A stretch of DNA of 64,000 nucleotides from Plotosus lineatus (GCA_024760905.1 CM045745.1:12121282-12185281), one strand, 5' to 3'. Positions 1-54,201 are shown, counted from the stretch's first letter. Translations and numbers: made by a program. Notes: a model not told the origin generated them from the sequence alone.

Positions 1-299
1 AGCCCCGGTTTAAGAAGATTTCGGATGTTTTTTCTTTGTGGTAGGGTGAGCCAGAGTTTAGGAATGGAATGTCTGACTCCACTTCTCCATTGAGTGCAGC
101 TGTTCCAGTCTTTTTTCTTCCTTTTTTCTTTTCTTTTTTTTTTAAGGAATATGTATTCAGTGTGTGCGTGCACGCTGGCTCAGTAATAAAATAGAAGACA
201 AGTTGCCACGTCACAGTTGTTTTTAAGGAGCATGCGTGTATGTATGTATGTATGTATGTATGTATACACACACAGAGCATTACATAAGGTTGTGGTATA
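1..299 (+). other. DENND4C intron, start of window
   Basis: No exon found. Contains T-rich runs (about 110-145) and a short (TATG)n microsatellite at about 237-265. The upstream DENND4C exons are off the left edge. Confidence 0.6.
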
Positions 300-417
300 C
301 AGGGATCCCTCGCGACTTCGCGCTTCAATTCATGCAGGAGTTTGATCCGACTTTGAGGAATTTGGTGGTCGTGGGGCATCTCGGTCCCAATTAACCGTGG
401 AAAGTGAGGGATCCCTG
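300..417. mobile_element. Short Tigger-like MITE
   Basis: Ends are CAGGGATCCCTCGCGACTT and GAAAGTGAGGGATCCCTG, inverted relative to each other, with TA before the left end. A 118-bp internally deleted copy of the family also seen near 39629-40157 and 47213-49358. Confidence 0.75.
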
Positions 418-519
418 TTTCAGCTTGAAGAGTTGAGTGCAGTTACTGCAAATGTGCATACTATTGCTTGGAAGTCTGTTGTGAAAGTGCTTTTTTTTTT
501 TGATTTCTGCATAAATATA

Positions 520-1220
520 CAGGCGGCCCTCTACTTCCGAAATTAATCTGTGTTAAAAGTAAACAAAAATTATTTACCTTTTTTTAAATCTCTCAAACCA
601 CCCATGTGACGCTTTAAAGTCCGGGGGTTGCTGGTCTGAAGAACCCTCACCCCTACCCTCCTTCACGAGGTCCTTAAATATGGTGGTTGCTTTTTCCGAA
701 ATAATCACCTCCGTCACTGTATCTCCGCTTTTAATGCCTCCTTCTACTTCAATATTATCCCGATTGTAGAGGGGTTTCGGCCATACTCCTTTGCGAGTTT
801 GCTCAACCGCATCCCACTTTCGTATTTTTTTTATCTTCTGCTTCACTTCGATTGATAACGGAGCCCTCTTCTTCTTTTCGGTGTCACCGGGAATCACTTT
901 CTTGGGGTCCATGATGGATAACGAAATATAACGCTGCAATGATCACTCTCAAAACTCACGAGCGAACAGTCCCGTTCAACTCTCCTTCACGCGTGTGACA
1001 AACAGGAAGTATGGGTACATTTCAGCTCCCTCCTGGCCAATGGGAGGCCAACGGGGTGGGATGTTGGGAGACAGCCAATGAGAGAGCAACTCGCGCATTG
1101 TTTGAATTTTTGAATGGCGCGTTTGGCGCTTTTTGTAAGAAGTTGTTTCGTATACAGAGGACGAGAATTTAGGAAAATGTTTTTAGTAACCTGGATTTTT
1201 CGTAAGTCGAGGGCCGACTG
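520..1220 (-). mobile_element. Tigger/pogo-like transposon fragment with transposase N-terminus
   Basis: Terminal repeats read CAGGCGGCCCTCTACTTCC and AAGTCGAGGGCCGACTG, flanked by TA. On the minus strand an ORF at 939-574 resembles the start of a Tigger/Jerky-type transposase, with KKRAPLSIEVKQKI (CENP-B-like DNA-binding region) and KASHGWFERFKKR; it is truncated and lacks the DDE domain. About 700 bp, so a nonautonomous remnant in a DENND4C intron. Confidence 0.8.
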
Positions 1221-1239
1221 TAATTTTAAACATCAAAAG

Positions 1240-2756
1240 ATTTTCATACAGGTCCTGACGTTGGATAAAGAGAACCCAATTATTAAACAAACAATCCTGC
1301 TGAAAGAGCTGTTTCAGAATAATAGAAAAAGCACAGCATGTTTGAAATCTTCAGCATGCGCCAAGTAAACGTCCGGAAACATAATATGCAGTTTTGCCTC
1401 TGTGACCTTGAAAAATAGGTCTAGGTCACTCACACAAAAACTCATCCTAGCACGCCTAGTAGTGAGCCAGCATACAGGTTTGAAAGCCCTGGCTTCAGCG
1501 TTTGGCAAGTAAATGTCTGGAAACTAAAGTGTGACAGACAAATGCAACCCATTCCTATATCTTCTGATGACCAGGAGCTATGAGGGGCGAGGTTGTATTG
1601 AGGAAAATGATCCCCTGTTGTGTATCTGTGAGTGGCAAAAGTTTTTGAACCTCTGCTCTTAACAGCTGAACCATTCCAGTGACTGTTGATGAGGCCTGCA
1701 CGTGATCTTGGAGAAATTTTAGTACATGACTCCACAGAACAGCTTCATCTCCGGAATGATGTTGGTTTTCTCCTCATGAACTGCCCATGTAACATTTTCC
1801 ATTGGGTTCATGTCAGGACTTTGTCTTGGCCATTCTAAAACATGAAATGTGGACTACCTCACATCTATACAGAACATTTAGTAATGGTCTACTGGGGGCT
1901 GGACTTTGTCCTTCTGTACTTTTTTGTTGGTTTTTTTTTTTTCTTTCTCATGATGTCTCACATGTCCTCTGGCCTCTGTGATGCGTGTAGGTTTTATGAG
2001 TACCGTTTCTAGTTTTCTTCTTCGTGAACCATTCTGTAGTATGTAGATTTGTATGTTTCATATTCAGTTAATGGAGAGGTGTCCTGAGATTTTCTTTATT
2101 TCGCTCACAATATGTGACCCGCTCCAGCAGAATAAAAGTCACGAGGCCGTGTTTTGAATAAGTGCCAAGATAAGTTGAAAATGGTGTATGTGGATGAAAA
2201 TTTGATATCACCACAAGTCCTTTCTTCAAAGCGTAATCTTTGTAAAAAAATCTTCAGAATATTCTACGGAATCCCAGAAGGGGATAAACCAACAGAGACC
2301 AATTGGTAAACCAATGAGAGGCCTCAAAACAGACATGACTCTGTGTAAATAGAACTCATCTGTTGCGAAGAAGATTGCACAGATTGATCGAGAACCGGAT
2401 TCAGGTTCCACAAATTAGTTTATGGTTGTTAGGGAGTGTCACATGTGTATATTTAGATACTCATTAAGCAACTGTAGTTGCTGTTTTTTTGCAAAAGTTT
2501 GCTGATTAGCAACATACTAAGTGATGTAACTCGGTCAAATTTTCTACTAAATCTGTATTATGCTTGAGCCGATCTGCGATGTGGAAGATGTTATAAGTTT
2601 ACATACAAGTAAATCTTTTTTTCATTTGTTTTATTGGGTCCCATTTACCAGATCTTTCCAACAGATTTTAAAAGGTTCACCCTCGTATCTGTTTTAGGTA
2701 GTTCACTTCCATAAACTTACATCCTCATCTTAATTTTGTTCACTCTTTTCCCACAG
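1240..2756 (+). other. DENND4C intron with a degenerate transposon fragment
   Basis: Positions 1550-1860 (for example the stretch ending TTGTCTTGGCCATTC) look like the decayed antisense of a Tc1-type transposase gene, by resemblance only. The rest of the stretch to the exon at 2757 shows nothing I recognise. Confidence 0.35.
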
Positions 2757-27809
<25,053 letters not shown>

Positions 27810-30240
27810 CCTGGCTGGAAGGGGAAATCTCATTTTCCACCAGGTGTCAAGAGTTCAAATATTCGGGACATGCAGCAGTGCACTCAGTCATCATATCAAG
27901 GAACTTGCTGACCAGCTCTTGTAACTGTCAGTCCTCTTGCTTGTACCTTTACCCAAACATGGTATTCTATCATTCTCCAGATATCAGCGCCAGGATCAAA
28001 GCTCACTTATTACAGTGTTTGGCAACATAGTTATGTTGCGTATGAATATTTATTCGTGTGACTCTTCACCTGCCTGTTTGTTTCTTTGGACCAGTGGGGG
28101 GGGGGATGGAAAATCATTAGTCCTAAATCACTGCCTTGTGTCCCAGTTTTGTCCATCCAATGTTATCTGTAGAAGGAGTCCAGTATAAGTGAAGATATGT
28201 TCTCTTGAAATTAATGTCAGTGGTCTTAGATAATGTGCACTTTCAAAATACATTATTTTTGTTTTGTTTTATTTTTATCTCCATTGTCTGTGTATATATT
28301 TTTCGATGATGGGATATTTGAACTTAACTGTCTTTAACAGAGGGATCTTTACCTGTTTCTAATAAGTCAGTCTTAAATGCCAAGCCTATATTTTCAGTGT
28401 GAGTCTTGAGTGTTTCAATGAAAGATTTAAAGTGTGTGTGTGTGTGTGTGTTTGCGCGCATGCGTACATAGCTGTGTGGGTATAAATTAGCACAGCATTC
28501 ATTAGGAAGACTGTGGCAGCAGACAATCATGTTTTGTCATGTACAAGACAGCATTGTAGCAAGATCAGGTTCTGTAATAGACAGTAAAGTACTTTTACTA
28601 TAAGTTTGCTTTTATGCACCTTTGGACCTTACATGTAAATTTAAGTATCGATGGGTTGGAGAGGAGAGTAATGAATGCATATGGGAGGAGTAACTACTGA
28701 AAAGAACAAATTATTCTTCATTTATTCAGACTTTGTGTTGTACCATGTCCTGATCTTTTTTTGGGGTGGGGGGCAGGGCTATCCAGTTGTCCAATTGAAC
28801 TATTAGTATATGATATCCGTAACCTTAATTGTTTTTTTTTTTTTTTTATTATTCCATTGCCCAATCCATTTTCATTTTCACCTGAATCACAAGTCTTAGA
28901 CTGAGTGATGTCTGCAAAGTGCAGTTAAAGTGTCTAGGCAGAAGTAATTACTCTTCTAAAGAAAGCTGATCAGCAAATCTCAGTAGATCTAGTGCCTTTT
29001 TTTATTTAGGGAAGGTAGGTTTTACTACTAATAAATTAACATAGAGTGCAATCATTTTGCCTTAATTTATTTATCTGTTCATAGTCTTTTATTGTGTAAT
29101 TATTTGAAAGCTCAAGTGAAGACAAACCTTGCCCGATGTTTTTTGGAGGCATGTTTAAATTATCTTATATTGAGCCATGCAGTGATATACATATGTATAA
29201 AGAGGAGTTGTTATGAATTCAATAACCACTGTTCCTAGCAAAGTAAAGTATAACATGTAAGTTAGTCCGATGTTTCCCATGAAAATTAATATTTTTGTAG
29301 TGGGGGTTTTTGTTGTATTCAAATGGAAAACTTAAAACCGTTGTTTTATCGCTCACGTGTCACAGCAACGCAAGAGTGATAAGGCACTACATGTGGAGCT
29401 CTTTGATTTGAATGTACTGAATGTATTTTTGAAAGCATATGGGACAGTGAAGATCTGGATTCTGTTTTATTGTTTACATATTTGTAACATTTATAAGCAC
29501 ATTAATCCGAGAATAATCCCAGTGTTGATGTGAAATATGAATGTGATTCAAATTTTATTCACTGTCGTCCGAGCTGACCCGAGATCACCACTGTAATATT
29601 GAACGTGACCGTGAGTGTAGACGAGACTGGTCCAGGATCAGCAGCACATATTAAACCAAATACATAAACATTCAAATCATTAACCTGATGTTACGATCAC
29701 ACGATCTACCCTGTCCTACACCCACGATATAACATTCCAACATCAAAGATTTCCACAACTGGGGTTCATTGTAATGCAGTGTATGCTTTTTGCTAATGGT
29801 GGAAGCACCAACCCAACCTATTTATGGGCAGACCTGTACTTTACATGGTTAATATCACTTTGTTTCCTGCAGTTCATATTTTAATCACTTGCTGCTCCGA
29901 ATTGTTCAACCTTGTTCGCTGTGTCTGCTTATGTACACAAATTGCAAAATTGTTGATCTTCTGTTAAAAATATCTGTCTGGTAATGTAGAAAAAGGAAAC
30001 GTACAAGAATCACTTCTGTTTCAAAAAAATCTAGTGAGTAACTATGGCACACACAGCCTACCATGTGATCCTTAACAACAACAAAAAAAGACAGGACCTC
30101 CTACATGATGTGCAGGTAATGTGTCTGGTCAGTAGGTCTGTTCTGTCCAGACAGTGATTTGTCTACCTTCTAGTGTCCTGTGAAATGAGTGAGATTTTGT
30201 ACAGCATCATGTTCTTCAATAAACATGCTTTGCCCTAAGG
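27810..30240 (+). other. dennd4c: DENND4C 3' untranslated region
   Basis: No coding sequence is recognisable after the stop. The stretch is AT-rich and largely free of the repeat families seen elsewhere, apart from a (GT)n tract near 28432-28452. An AATAAA lies at 30218-30223, so a 3'UTR of about 2.4 kb ending near 30240 is inferred; earlier sites could also be used. Confidence 0.65.
30218..30223 (+). terminator. Polyadenylation signal AATAAA, probably DENND4C
   Basis: Canonical hexamer on the plus strand followed by a G/T-containing stretch. It is the best-placed signal between the DENND4C stop and the repeat-rich gap that follows. Confidence 0.5.
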
Positions 30241-30309
30241 GAAGGTGCCTCTTAAATAATTCGATAGACCAGTTCATGCCTTTCATATCATTTACTCATC
30301 CACTTCTGG

Positions 30310-30670
30310 GTTTAAAAAAAAAAAAAAAAAAGCCATGGCTGTATTTTCAAAACCTTTAGCATAATTAATAATAACATGTAAATATATTGAATAAGTATGC
30401 GTGGCTGATATAAATAGCCATTGTGGAATTGCTTTCTCTTTAGATTTATACATTCAATTCTCTTGGTTAGACTCGCTGAAAGTTTCTTGCATCTAGAAAC
30501 GTCCAAATTCTTCCACTTGACATCCTCCCAAAGTTCAGTGCTGTTACTAATGTTCTTTATTGGGTTCAAATCTGGACTCTGTCCCCACCATAACAGGAGC
30601 TTGGTGACGTTCTTGTCCAGCCAAGCTTTAGTGGCCTTCGCAGTGTGGACTGGGACCACTAAAGCTGACT
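30310..30670 (-). mobile_element. Tc1-like transposase remnant
   Basis: On the minus strand the reading frame includes SPDLNPIKN and ELWEDVKWK, decayed forms of the Tc1 DPDLNPIENLW region near the third catalytic residue. No intact ends seen. Confidence 0.7.
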
Positions 30671-31015
30671 AGTGAGAGTACCAAAGTTATAACTATTTAC
30701 ATAATATAAATTTGCCGGCTATTAATTGGTAATGTGTTCTTTGCTGTGACAGACTTTTGCCTCTATACCTACAAGTATATAATTTCAGTGTTGGCCTTTT
30801 TTTTTGTTGGAGTGTTTTCAGTTTTTTTTTTTTTTTTTTGCCCGGGAGTGGACACTGAAAATGTTACATATCCAGGAGAGTCTTGTTTCAACAAAACTAA
30901 CTTCAAAAGACAAGATTTGGTATCTGTTATTCTACCTTTGTTGAACTTTGAGCTTGTGGCAAGTGATGTGTTCAATGTTTTTATTTTATTTTCCTAATTA
31001 CGGTCATAAAGAGGC

Positions 31016-31100
31016 TGGCCTTGTTTCAATCGACTCTGGGTGAGGGACACCCTGAACAGCTTGCCGGGCCATCACAGAGCAGAAATACTGGGGACGAATG
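31016..31100 (+). repeat. Fragment of the common fish SINE/LINE tail
   Basis: GGTGAGGGACACCCTGAACA followed by GCTTGCCGGGCCATCACAG resembles the body of family C (compare 62400-62505). Confidence 0.5.
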
Positions 31101-31215
31101 TAAAAATGAGATTTAAAAAAAACTATTTGATGTAAATTAAAACAAAAAAAATTCTCGGGGGGGGGTCAATTTCTTCATCTTGGGCCTAAAGTGTGCATGT
31201 CATATCGGATGTCGA

Positions 31216-31480
31216 ATGAGATTTTCTTTCAGCTTTTCCCTTTTATCAGGGTCGCCACAGCGAATGATTTGCACTTTTGATTTGCCACATGGAATTTTCT
31301 TTTTTTTTTTTTTTGTCAGACCCTTCCTGACAGAACCTTTTAACAAGGGACAGAAACATGCTGACGGCTTTGCAGCTCCTCTTTACCAAAGTCAGCAATG
31401 GTTCTTTTACATGAACCTCTCACCATAGACAGTGAGAGACATGGCAGGCCTCTGATAACCCAATTAGCTGCACTGGGTGG
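31216..31480 (-). mobile_element. SINE family A fragment
   Basis: Contains the tail complement, the AACAAGGGACAGAAACATGC block, CAAAGTCAGCAATGGTTC and CACCATAGACAGTGAGAG. The tRNA-like head is missing after about 31480. Confidence 0.8.
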
Positions 31481-31840
31481 GAGGAGTGTCGAATGGAGAA
31501 TAAAAACCTAAAATGACTGAACCAGTTCACTCTGTTGGGGGTAAAAAATCCCAAACAAATCCGGTTTGGTCTAAGCAGGGACTAACTGTTCAAAACAGTG
31601 AAATGTTGTTAGCTGGGAATAGCTTTTAAATCACTGTTACTATGGCGATGTGTGAACCAGTTTAGTCAAGTAATCAAAAATCAAGTAAACAGTTCGAGGA
31701 ATCTTTGACTAATTTCTGGAAGCTGGTCGGATTAAACTGGATGTTTAGGAAGGTGCTCAACTAATGTTTGGGGGGATTTAGGCTCCAGCCTCCTCACAAC
31801 CAAACTAGGACTAAGGAGTGCAGCAGATGGATGAATTTTG

Positions 31841-32155
31841 AGAGAGAGAGACTGACTGACACAGAGAGAGAGAGAGAAAGAGACTGACAGACACAGAGAG
31901 AGACTGACAGACACAGAGAGAGAGAGACTGACACAGAGAGAGAGAGACAGAGACTGACACAGAGAGAGAGAGAGAGAGACTGACAGAGACAGAGACTGAC
32001 TCACAGAGAGAGAGAGACTGACAGAGAGAGCGAGAGAGACTGACAGAGAGAGAGAGAGGGAGAGAGACTGACTGACTGACAGAGAGACTGACTGACTGAC
32101 AGAGAGAGAGAGAGAGACTGACAGAGAGAGAGAGAGACCGACTGACTGACTCACT
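31841..32155. repeat. (GAGA)n/GACTGACA tandem array upstream of ACER2
   Basis: About 315 bp of alternating GAGAGA runs and GACTGACAGACACA-like units. Both strands are open in some frames, giving spurious Ser-Leu-Val peptides. It ends about 250 bp before the NRF1 site. Confidence 0.9.
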
Positions 32156-32410
32156 GCTCTCGAAATAGCCCATCTGATTGTCAGCACGTGACGAAAGTAA
32201 ACTATTAACCGGCTATGACTGGATTCTAAACGACGTCCTATTGGACCGCCATTGTACTGTTTCTGCCTGTTAGTCATCTTGTTTCCTCGTCACCAAAATA
32301 TGTGCCGTCTGTCAACATTCCTTTACACTCGACAGTCTGTTAAACTTTTACCCTCGAAACTATCTGCTGCTCACGCGAGACGAGCAGGAAACAGTGGCTG
32401 GTCACGCCAG

Positions 32411-32422
32411 TGCGCATGCGCA
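32411..32422. promoter_or_regulatory. NRF1-type palindromic promoter site upstream of ACER2
   Basis: TGCGCATGCGCA matches the palindromic NRF1 consensus exactly. It lies about 345 bp before the ACER2 start codon in a locally CpG-rich stretch (32.36-32.6 kb). No TATA box is evident, so a dispersed CpG-type promoter is likely. Confidence 0.65.
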
Positions 32423-32513
32423 GATCACATGTCATTGTGTTGTTATCCCGAGCACAGAGTAGTGGCGGTTGGCGCGCGAGACGGACGGAGCATTTTCTGA
32501 AGTGGATATAGTT

Positions 32514-32633
32514 ATGTCTTACACTTTGACGAACTGCTTTACAACGTGTGGAGCGGAAACGCGAAGTAGAGGCACTTTAAGTCCGGTGATATTGGAGATT
32601 TTATTGAGAAACTCTGCTCGAGCTTTGTGTTGA
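32514..32633 (+). other. Candidate upstream ORF in the ACER2 leader (39 codons)
   Basis: An AUG at 32514 opens 39 codons and closes with TGA at 32631, about 120 nt before the ACER2 start. It matters only if transcription starts upstream of 32514, which the NRF1 site position allows but does not prove. Confidence 0.35.
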
Positions 32634-32707
32634 GCTTTGTGGGTTACCGACGTCTGTTCACAAACAGCTGTTTACCTCATCAACTGGATATCAGGACCAG
32701 CACGAGC

Positions 32708-32750
<43 letters not shown>
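32708..32750 (+). repeat. (CT)n-(GT)n microsatellite just before the ACER2 start codon
   Basis: About 13 CT units run into about 6 GT units, ending six nt before the ACER2 ATG. It lies in the inferred 5'UTR; the in-frame TAA at 32751 means length change cannot extend the ACER2 N-terminus. Confidence 0.85.
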
Positions 32751-32756
32751 TAAGAC

Positions 32757-49655
<16,899 letters not shown>

Positions 49656-50060
49656 TCGATCGGTGCTGCTATAAGGATCAAACGGTATCAATGCACTTTT
49701 ATATAGACTGAACATTTTTTAAACTGAGGATTCAGGTTTTTTTGTTTTTTTTAAGTATGTGACTTGTATTGTTTATTTGTATACTTTGCATAAGCATATT
49801 TTGTTATATTAAATGTTCCCAAAAACACCCTGACCCCACCCTGTGCAAAAAAAAAAAAAAAAATCAAGTTTTTGAAACCCAAGCACAAAATGATACAATA
49901 CAAAGACAGTAATTTACCGTTCGGTGCAGACTGGAGATGTGATGTCTTTATAACAGTGTGATTGTTTTTTTTCTTCATATGAAAGAATTATCTGAGCGTA
50001 TAAAAATAATTTAAAGTAAAGAATGTCTGAGTTAAATAAAATTGAATCACACTGTGTCAA
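49656..50060 (+). other. acer2: ACER2 3' untranslated region
   Basis: AT-rich sequence after the ACER2 stop with AATAAA at 50035-50040. A SINE begins about 30 nt beyond the signal, so the transcript probably ends just before it. Confidence 0.6.
50035..50040 (+). terminator. Polyadenylation signal AATAAA of ACER2
   Basis: Canonical hexamer about 380 nt after the ACER2 stop, the only good signal before the downstream SINE. Confidence 0.6.
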
Positions 50061-50071
50061 ATATATCACTG

Positions 50072-50356
50072 TGGGGTCGGGAGCATAGTGGTTAGGGTGC
50101 TGGGCTCGTGATTGAGAGGTTGTGAGCTCGAATCCCTGTTATACCCCCAATGTGCAAAGACCCCTGGACAAGGTCTTTAACTGCAAGTGTGCCTTTGTCC
50201 ATCCAGCAGTATTAATAGGTACCAATACTGTGAAGGTAATGGCTCCAGAAGGAGTTGGTTTCCTGGTTACTTCACGTCACAGAAACTGGGGATAAGTTCC
50301 GACCTGATGATGAGTCAGTAGGCTCAGGTGTAAAAGTCCAGCAGACTTTACCTTTG
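50072..50356 (+). mobile_element. tRNA-derived SINE, family B, diverged
   Basis: Head GGGGTCGGGAGCATAGTGG and B box GAGCTCGAATCCC with the family body. It lies directly beyond the ACER2 polyadenylation signal. Confidence 0.8.
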
Positions 50357-50567
50357 CAATGTATTAACGTTCAAACTAATACAGTATGCCTGTATGAAGG
50401 ATTGTAATTTAATGTATTTTATCCTGAGTGCAGTTTAAACACAAATGTTCAAGAGTGAGCCATTTTGTGGTGCTGTTTTACCAAATGTACTGGAATGATG
50501 TATTGCATGGTATACACACGTGGTATACAGCTGTATTATAATCACACATTTAAGCAAAAACTAATTA

Positions 50568-51170
50568 CAGACGCTCCTCGACTTACATTTTAGTTACGTG
50601 CTGAACGTAAGATGAAAAAAGTTGTTACTGTATGTTCCAGTGACGTATGACCGTTCATACTGTACGATACATCCATAAATAATATTACCGTATCTCATAA
50701 ACCCCCCCCCTAAATTAATTATTATAAACATAACATAAAATAAACAAAATAATATCAACATTAATTTCAAATAAATTAAATTCAAGCAAAATAATTTCAA
50801 ATAAATTTTAATCAAATTCACTTACCACGATCACTAGTAGGCTTACGCTTCTGACCAATCATATTTGCTTCGGGTTACGAATACGCAAAACAGTGTAAAC
50901 ACAAAGATCACAGAGACGAAGTCTTAACACAAGGGTAACACGCGGTGAACTGGGAAGAAGCAGGGCACGTTCAGTCAGTCGTTTGTAAACAATGAACGAC
51001 GCAGCGCCATGTAAACAGTGGACGCAACATCATGCGTAAGTAGCGTACTACGTCTACGTACTACGTAAGAATGTCTCGTACTACGGAGAGCGCGCTAAAT
51101 TTTTTTTTTTCCAGAAAAACGTAAAATCGAAAAAATGTAAGGCGAATGAACGTAAGGCGAGGAGCGTCTG
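50568..51170. mobile_element. Tigger-like MITE
   Basis: Ends CAGACGCTCCTCGACTTAC and GTAAGGCGAGGAGCGTCTG are near-perfect inverted repeats flanked by TA. Same family as the truncated element at 35377. Confidence 0.88.
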
Positions 51171-51179
51171 TATCTCGTG

Positions 51180-52228
51180 ATTATATTACAAAGGTTTGGG
51201 GCTTCGTGTGTTCACGTTTCCTGAGGGATTTCCTTTTGGGAATAGAAATGGATGCTTTGTTGTATGGAGGCAGAAACCTGAAAGGCTGTTTGTTTATACA
51301 GTAGTTTCCATTTATTATTCGAATGTCAAAAGCCACACTCTGAGGTGAGTCAGCTTTGCAACGTTTTCATGCTACATAAGCTGAAATTTAGGTGCCATGG
51401 CAACAGCATCAGTATTTCAGATGCCAAATTGTCTCATTTATATTGATCCCGAGTCTGTTTTGTATCGATATTAATTGAAAACAATATATTTTTTTTGAGT
51501 CAAAATTAAACAACTGTACTCGCAGAACAGACAGTACAAACTCCAGTATAGTTCAGTCCTCAAGACACGAAGACTCATACAAACGATTTTTCTTGTTTGT
51601 AATAAATCATTTTGTATTATTGATAAATTATGTAAGATTGAATTAAAAACTTTCTGATTTATGTTATTAAAATGTTCCAAATTACATTGTTCTGTTTAAT
51701 GGAAAGAATGATGCAAGATCGATATAAGTGGTAGTAATACTGTAATGCTGAGCTCAAGCGTTTGATCCCTGTACAGTAGGGTGGAGTGAAAGAGTTTTTC
51801 ACAATCAATTCAGAATAGTGTAGAAAAGACGTAACAATACCAGTTATAAACATACGCAAAATATTAAAAATCTGTAAAAAATTTCTAGGTTCCCCCAACT
51901 CACTCGAAATAAGGTATGTCGAGTCGATTTTGAGAGCACGCGATTGCCGACAAAGGGAATAACTCGAAATAATTAGAACATTCACAGTTCACAGATTTGG
52001 TATGACTGGAAAGGTCAGGACTCAGTAGTTTAGTAGAGGAAACTATCGCCAGGTGGCGACAGCATACACAGGCTGTGGAGAGAGGCATCAAGGTGGTGAC
52101 GGAGGCATCACGGTCTGTATGTGGCAACAATCGACGAGACGGCTTCATCCGTACAAGACTGGAGTCGAGGGCAAAAATGGCAGTTTAAAATGAGGCTTCA
52201 ATATGTGACAGTCATATTGATGCATCTG
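51180..52228 (+). other. Intergenic, no recognised content
   Basis: AT-rich spacer between ACER2 and PPP1R15. ORFs here are short with no family resemblance. A (TG)n tract follows at 52229-52262. Confidence 0.45.
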
Positions 52229-52229
52229 A

Positions 52230-52264
<35 letters not shown>

Positions 52265-52271
52265 CGGGGGG

Positions 52272-54201
52272 GCATTTTGTGATTTATTATTTTCTGTAAC
52301 GGACTGATAAAAATTAAAACTTTCATATATTTTAGCTTCATTGCACACCAACTGAAATATTTCAGGTCTTTTATTGTTTTAACACTGATGATTTTGGCAT
52401 ACAGCTCATAAAAATCAAAATTCCTATCTCAAAAAATTAGCGTATTTCACCCGACATAAAAAAAAAGTTTTTAATACAAAAAAAGTCAACCTTCAAATAA
52501 TTATGTTCAGTTATGCCAGTGCTTCTCAATTATTTTCTGTTACGCCCCCCCTAGCAAGAAGAAAACAATTCGCGCCCCCCCACCACCCACTTTCCGCCGC
52601 AACTATAAATTATAACTTTTTTCTATAATATAGTTACAGGTATATCTCTTCATTATATCGTATCCTTGTTAACATAAATAAAACAAAAAGAAAGAGATAT
52701 AGTTCAACTTACAAGAATAACTTTTTTAACATTTTTTATTAGTCTGTAAAAGAAAGTGCATCAATTTGCCTTAAATTTAAAAATAATAATATCCTTGTTA
52801 CATTTTTGACAAACTTGCCACACCATTTGCTGCTGAAAATAAAATCAATAAATAATTAATTCAAATTGACTTCAGAAACATTAACTCAGGAGCACAATAT
52901 ATAAACACTTTAACCTACAAAACAAGAACAAATAGAACAATTTGTGCTGATTTTTTTTTTCTCAAAATGAGGAAGCCAAGATTAAAGGCTACAATGAGCA
53001 CGTTTTGCAGCGCACAGCTTCTCAAAGCGAGGTTTGAAGCATGACACTGCAACTCTCAGCTCCTGCTCAATGTATATACTCGCTGCGCACAATGAGGGCG
53101 CCACTGCCAACTACTGGAGTGGATGTGCAATTACACTTTCTTGTAGTAAGGCGGAAAAAAAGCATGTTCTCCTGGGTCACACGCGCCCCCCTCAGCATCC
53201 CATCGCGCGCCCCCCCAAGGGGGCTCCACCAGGGGGGCTCCACTATTTGAGAAGCACCGAGTTATGCACTCAGTACTTGGTCGGGAATCCTTTTGCAGAA
53301 ATGACTGCTTCAATGCGGCGTGGCATGGAGGCAATCAGCCTGTGGCACTGCTGAGGTGTTACGGAGGCCCAGGATGCTTCGATAGCGGCCTTAAGCTCAT
53401 CCACAGTGTTGGGTCTGGTGTCTCTCAACTTTCTCTTCACAATATCCCACAGATTCTCTATGGGCTTCAGGTCAGGAGACTTGGCAGGCCAATTGAGCAC
53501 AGTAATACCATGCTCAGTACACCAGTTAGCAGTGGTTTTGGCACTGTGAGCAGGTGCCAGGTCGTGCTGAAAAATGAAATCTTCATCTCCATAAAGCTTT
53601 TCAGCAGATGGAAGCATGATGTGCTCCAAAATCTCCTGATAGCGAGCTGCATTGACCCTGCCCTTGATACACAGTGGACCAACACCAGCAGCTGACATGG
53701 CACCCCAGACCATCACTGACTGTGGGAACTTGACACTGGACTTCAGACATTTCCTTCTCCTCAGTCTTCCTCCAGACTCTGGCACCTTGATTTCCGAATG
53801 ACATGCAAAATTTCCAGTGCTGCTTCTGCCACTGTTTCTGGTTCAAAAGTGGCTTGACCTGGGCAGTCTTATGATTGTGGTTTTGAGTAATGAACCAGGC
53901 TGGGAGTTTTTAAAAGCCTCAGGAATCTTTTGCAGGTGTTTAGAGTTAATTGGTTGATTCAGATGATTAGGTTAATAGCGCGTTTAGACTACCTGAACAT
54001 GATATGCTAATTTTTTGAGATAGGAATTTTGGGTTTTCATGAGCTGTATGCCAAAATCATCAGTATTAAAACAAAAAGACCTGAAATATTTCAGTTGGTG
54101 TGCAATGACGCTAAAATATATGCAAGTTTAATTTTTATCAGTACATTACAGACAATAATGAACTTTATCACAATATGCTAATTTTTTTTGAGAAGGACTA
54201 G
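52272..54201 (-). mobile_element. Tc1-like transposon, second copy, split by a hAT MITE
   Basis: Right end AGAAGGACTAG matches the copy at 47319; the left end is lost into a (TG)n/poly-G stretch. On the minus strand the catalytic half at 53785-53270 is readable: VMVWGAMSAAGVG, FQHDLAPAHSAKTT and SPDLKPIENLW carry the three acidic positions. The N-terminal DNA-binding half is deleted around 53870. Defective. Confidence 0.92.
52517..53259. mobile_element. hAT-type MITE inserted in the Tc1 copy
   Basis: 743 bp, ends CAGTGCTTCTCAATT and ATTTGAGAAGCACCG, with an exact 8-bp target duplication AGTTATGC (52509-52516 and 53260-53267). Very similar along its length to the copy at 11216-11972. Confidence 0.93.

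Noticed and set aside
31732..32277. Long minus-strand ORFs rich in Ser-Leu-Val
   Set aside because: They are translations of the GAGA/GACTGACA tandem array; open frames follow from the repeat, not from coding selection.
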